DNA from: Thermopetrobacter sp. TC1
GTDB taxonomy: Bacteria; Pseudomonadota; Alphaproteobacteria; Rhizobiales; Aestuariivirgaceae
Assembly: GCF_000746275.1 (NCBI RefSeq)
Contig: NZ_KN050830.1
Span: 112,364-176,363 of the forward strand
Length of the DNA: 64,000 nt
Direction of reading: 5' to 3'
The notes under the pieces are model-generated. The model searched no databases. It had not been told where the DNA came from and was given only the letters and a program-made list of their open reading frames with translations. Position 1 is the stretch's first letter; the number at the start of each line of letters is the position of its first letter. The translations under genes were made by a program, and so were the position numbers. Below, in pieces: positions 62,173 to 64,000 of the stretch.

Positions 62173-63465
62173 ATGACCAACGTCGTCGTGATCGGCACCC
62201 AGTGGGGGGACGAGGGCAAGGGCAAGATCGTGGACTGGCTGTCTGAGCGGGCCGACGTCGTCGTGCGCTTTCAGGGTGGTGCCAACGCCGGGCACACCCT
62301 TGTCATCGACGGGGTTACATACAAGCTCTCGCTGCTGCCTTCCGGTATTGTCCGCCCCGGCAAGCTGGCGGTGATCGGCAACGGCGTGGTCATCGATCCC
62401 TGGGCTCTTGCCGAGGAGATCAGGACGCTGACCGAACAGGGCGTGACAATCAATCGCGACAACTTGCGCATCGCCGAGAACGCCACCCTGATCCTGCCGC
62501 TGCACCGCGAGCTGGATGGCTTGAGAGAGCAGCTGGCCGGCAAGGGCAAGATCGGCACCACCGGCCGCGGCATCGGCCCGGCCTATGAGGACAAGGTGGG
62601 GCGCCGGGCCATTCGCGTCTCCGATCTGGCCAATCCCGACACGCTGCCGATGAAGATTGAGCGGCTGCTTGCGCATCACAACCCGCTGCGCAAAGGGCTC
62701 GGCGTTGAGGAGATCGACGGGCGGGCGCTGTTCGATGCGCTGATGGATGTGGCGCCGGTGCTGCTGCCGTTCATGGACAGCGTCTGGTCCCTGCTCGATG
62801 CCCAGAAGCGGGCCGGCAAGCGCATCCTCTTCGAGGGAGCGCAGGGCACCTTCCTCGATATCGATCATGGCACCTACCCCTTCGTGACCAGCTCCAACAC
62901 CGTGGCCTCCCAGGCGGCGACCGGCTCGGGCGTGGGGCCCTCGACGCTGGAATACGTGCTCGGCATCGCCAAGGCCTACACCACGCGCGTGGGCTCCGGG
63001 CCCTTCCCCACGGAGCTTGATGACGAGATCGGCCGGCGCATTGGCGAGCGCGGACGCGAATTCGGCACGGTGACCGGCCGGGCGCGGCGCTGCGGCTGGT
63101 TCGATGCCGTGCTGGTGCGGCAGGCGATCAAGGTTTCGGGGGTGACGGGCATTGCGCTGACCAAGCTCGATGTTCTGGACGGCTTCGATGAGCTGAAGGT
63201 GTGTGTGGCCTATGAGCTGGATGGCGAGCGCATTGATCGCCTGCCCGCCGGTCAGGGGGCGCAGGCGCGGGTGAAGCCCGTCTATGAAACCCTGCCGGGC
63301 TGGAAGGAAAGCACCTATGGCGCCCGCTCCTGGAACGATCTGCCGGCGCAGGCGGTGAAGTATGTGCGGCACATCGAGGAGCTGATCGAGTGTCCGGTGG
63401 CGCTTCTGTCCACCTCGCCGGAGCGGGAGGACACCATCCTGATGAAGGATCCGTTCGAGGACTGA
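62173..63465 (+). CDS. purA: adenylosuccinate synthetase
   Basis: The product has 430 residues. PurA joins IMP and aspartate with GTP in the route to AMP. The N-terminal [19 protein letters not shown]-loop, [13 protein letters not shown] with the catalytic His, [34 protein letters not shown] and [15 protein letters not shown] are all present. The gene is complete and apparently single; 28 bp downstream a small membrane protein gene starts, possibly co-transcribed. Confidence 0.98.
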   Translation: MTNVVVIGTQWGDEGKGKIVDWLSERADVVVRFQGGANAGHTLVIDGVTYKLSLLPSGIVRPGKLAVIGNGVVIDPWALAEEIRTLTEQGVTINRDNLRIAENATLILPLHRELDGLREQLAGKGKIGTTGRGIGPAYEDKVGRRAIRVSDLANPDTLPMKIERLLAHHNPLRKGLGVEEIDGRALFDALMDVAPVLLPFMDSVWSLLDAQKRAGKRILFEGAQGTFLDIDHGTYPFVTSSNTVASQAATGSGVGPSTLEYVLGIAKAYTTRVGSGPFPTELDDEIGRRIGERGREFGTVTGRARRCGWFDAVLVRQAIKVSGVTGIALTKLDVLDGFDELKVCVAYELDGERIDRLPAGQGAQARVKPVYETLPGWKESTYGARSWNDLPAQAVKYVRHIEELIECPVALLSTSPEREDTILMKDPFED

Positions 63466-63493
63466 CCGTCAAGTCGACCGGGGGCAAAATAAC

Positions 63494-63994
63494 ATGGTCT
63501 GCGGCACCTATTGCTATGATCTTGCGCTGAAACGCGACATGTTCATGGCGGGATGGCGCTTGAGCCTCGCCACGTGGCCAGCGCGGATCGTCGTCTTTGG
63601 CCTTCTTCCTTTTAGCCTCGCTTTGGTTTTCTTACTGGCGTGGCTCGCGGGAGAGTATGGATTCGCTATCTTTTTGACACTGTTTGTCGTCCTGTACGTA
63701 CTGATGCGCTTTCTTTGTCTGATCGTGTTGATACCGAGGCAGTTTCGATCAGAGCCCTATGCGGATACGGACATTTCTGTCTGCTTTTCCAAAGAGGGGA
63801 TGACGAAGAAAAGCGTGGTCGACGAATGCCAATTTACATGGAATGCATTCCGCCTCGCACGGAAGCTGCCGGAGTACTTCCTGCTGATATTTCACAACCA
63901 TACATTGATCTTGATCCCCAAGGCAGCCTTTTCAGGCGAGGCGGAGGTGCAGGCCGTGCGCGAGTTGCTCCAAGCTCATGTCCCCCAGAAATAA
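63494..63994 (+). CDS. YcxB-like small membrane protein
   Basis: The product has 166 residues with two membrane helices (about 28-53 and 58-80) and a C-terminal soluble part (ISVCFSKEGMTKKSVVDECQFTWNAFRLARKL to LLIFHNHTLILIPKAAFSGEAEVQAVREL) that matches the YcxB-like C-terminal domain. The family function is unknown. Codon use is less GC-rich than purA just upstream, which may mean a more recent arrival. It follows purA by 28 bp with a weak ribosome site. Confidence 0.65.
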   Translation: MVCGTYCYDLALKRDMFMAGWRLSLATWPARIVVFGLLPFSLALVFLLAWLAGEYGFAIFLTLFVVLYVLMRFLCLIVLIPRQFRSEPYADTDISVCFSKEGMTKKSVVDECQFTWNAFRLARKLPEYFLLIFHNHTLILIPKAAFSGEAEVQAVRELLQAHVPQK

Positions 63995-64000
63995 AAGCGG

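Overview
The window is GC-rich chromosomal DNA from an alphaproteobacterium, most likely of the Hyphomicrobiales (rhizobial) type. The evidence is gene content: an ALAS-type HemA, the CtrA-pathway proteins RcdA (DUF1465) and a CenR-like regulator, a PleC/PdhS-type kinase, the cycHJKL (ccmIEFH) cytochrome c operon beside a FeuPQ-like two-component pair, GlnE, SecB, FxsA, a Tim44-domain protein and a 3-TM holin of the gene-transfer-agent type. No rRNA, tRNA or CRISPR array was seen. I cannot name the genus.

Layout. 1-1323: end of a phage or GTA-like lysis cassette (small membrane proteins, a thermonuclease-like protein, a holin) with 4-base overlaps. 1812-10326: housekeeping genes (FAD-linked 2-hydroxyacid oxidase, TsaC/Sua5, histone-deacetylase-like hydrolase, XseB, SecB, FxsA, Tim44-like, glutamate-cysteine ligase). 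10395-18273: PepSY protein, FeuPQ-like pair and cytochrome c maturation operon. 19184-28887, all minus: PleC-like kinase, DegP, a response regulator/kinase pair and GlnE. 30198-40855: CoA-binding protein, enoyl-CoA hydratase, an unknown secreted protein, L13/S9, a DEAD-box helicase, a methyltransferase, HemA behind a perfect Fnr/FixK box, and a SpoU methyltransferase. 41263-45317: DUF1045 protein, MoaB, 5-formyl-THF cyclo-ligase, YmdB-type phosphoesterase, YebC. 45925-52266, minus: RcdA, HtpX-RsmB, an SDH-type serine protease, rhomboid, CenR-like regulator. 52346-63994: L,D-transpeptidase, a Phd-type antitoxin with a truncated VapC-like toxin, TopA, UspA, a GT87-like membrane protein, SerC-SerA, PurA and a YcxB-like protein.

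The least ordinary part is the intergenic DNA. Interspersed repeat families fill nearly every long gap. One (called C here) is about 135 bp, has 15-bp terminal inverted repeats (CACACTACACGACAC), folds on itself along its whole length, and in two copies is flanked by perfect 9-bp target duplications with recognisable empty sites elsewhere in the window. It has jumped into three other repeat types. A second family (D, 126 bp full length, a chain of hairpins bounded by GCCGGAA/TTCCGGC) has cut off the 3' half of the VapC-like toxin gene and supplies its last 19 codons. A third long composite repeat (E-B-F) occurs about seven times. These repeats sit where several gene orders usual in related bacteria appear to break. 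Upstream of rcdA there is also a candidate minus-strand small RNA with a strong intrinsic terminator next to two CtrA-like motifs.
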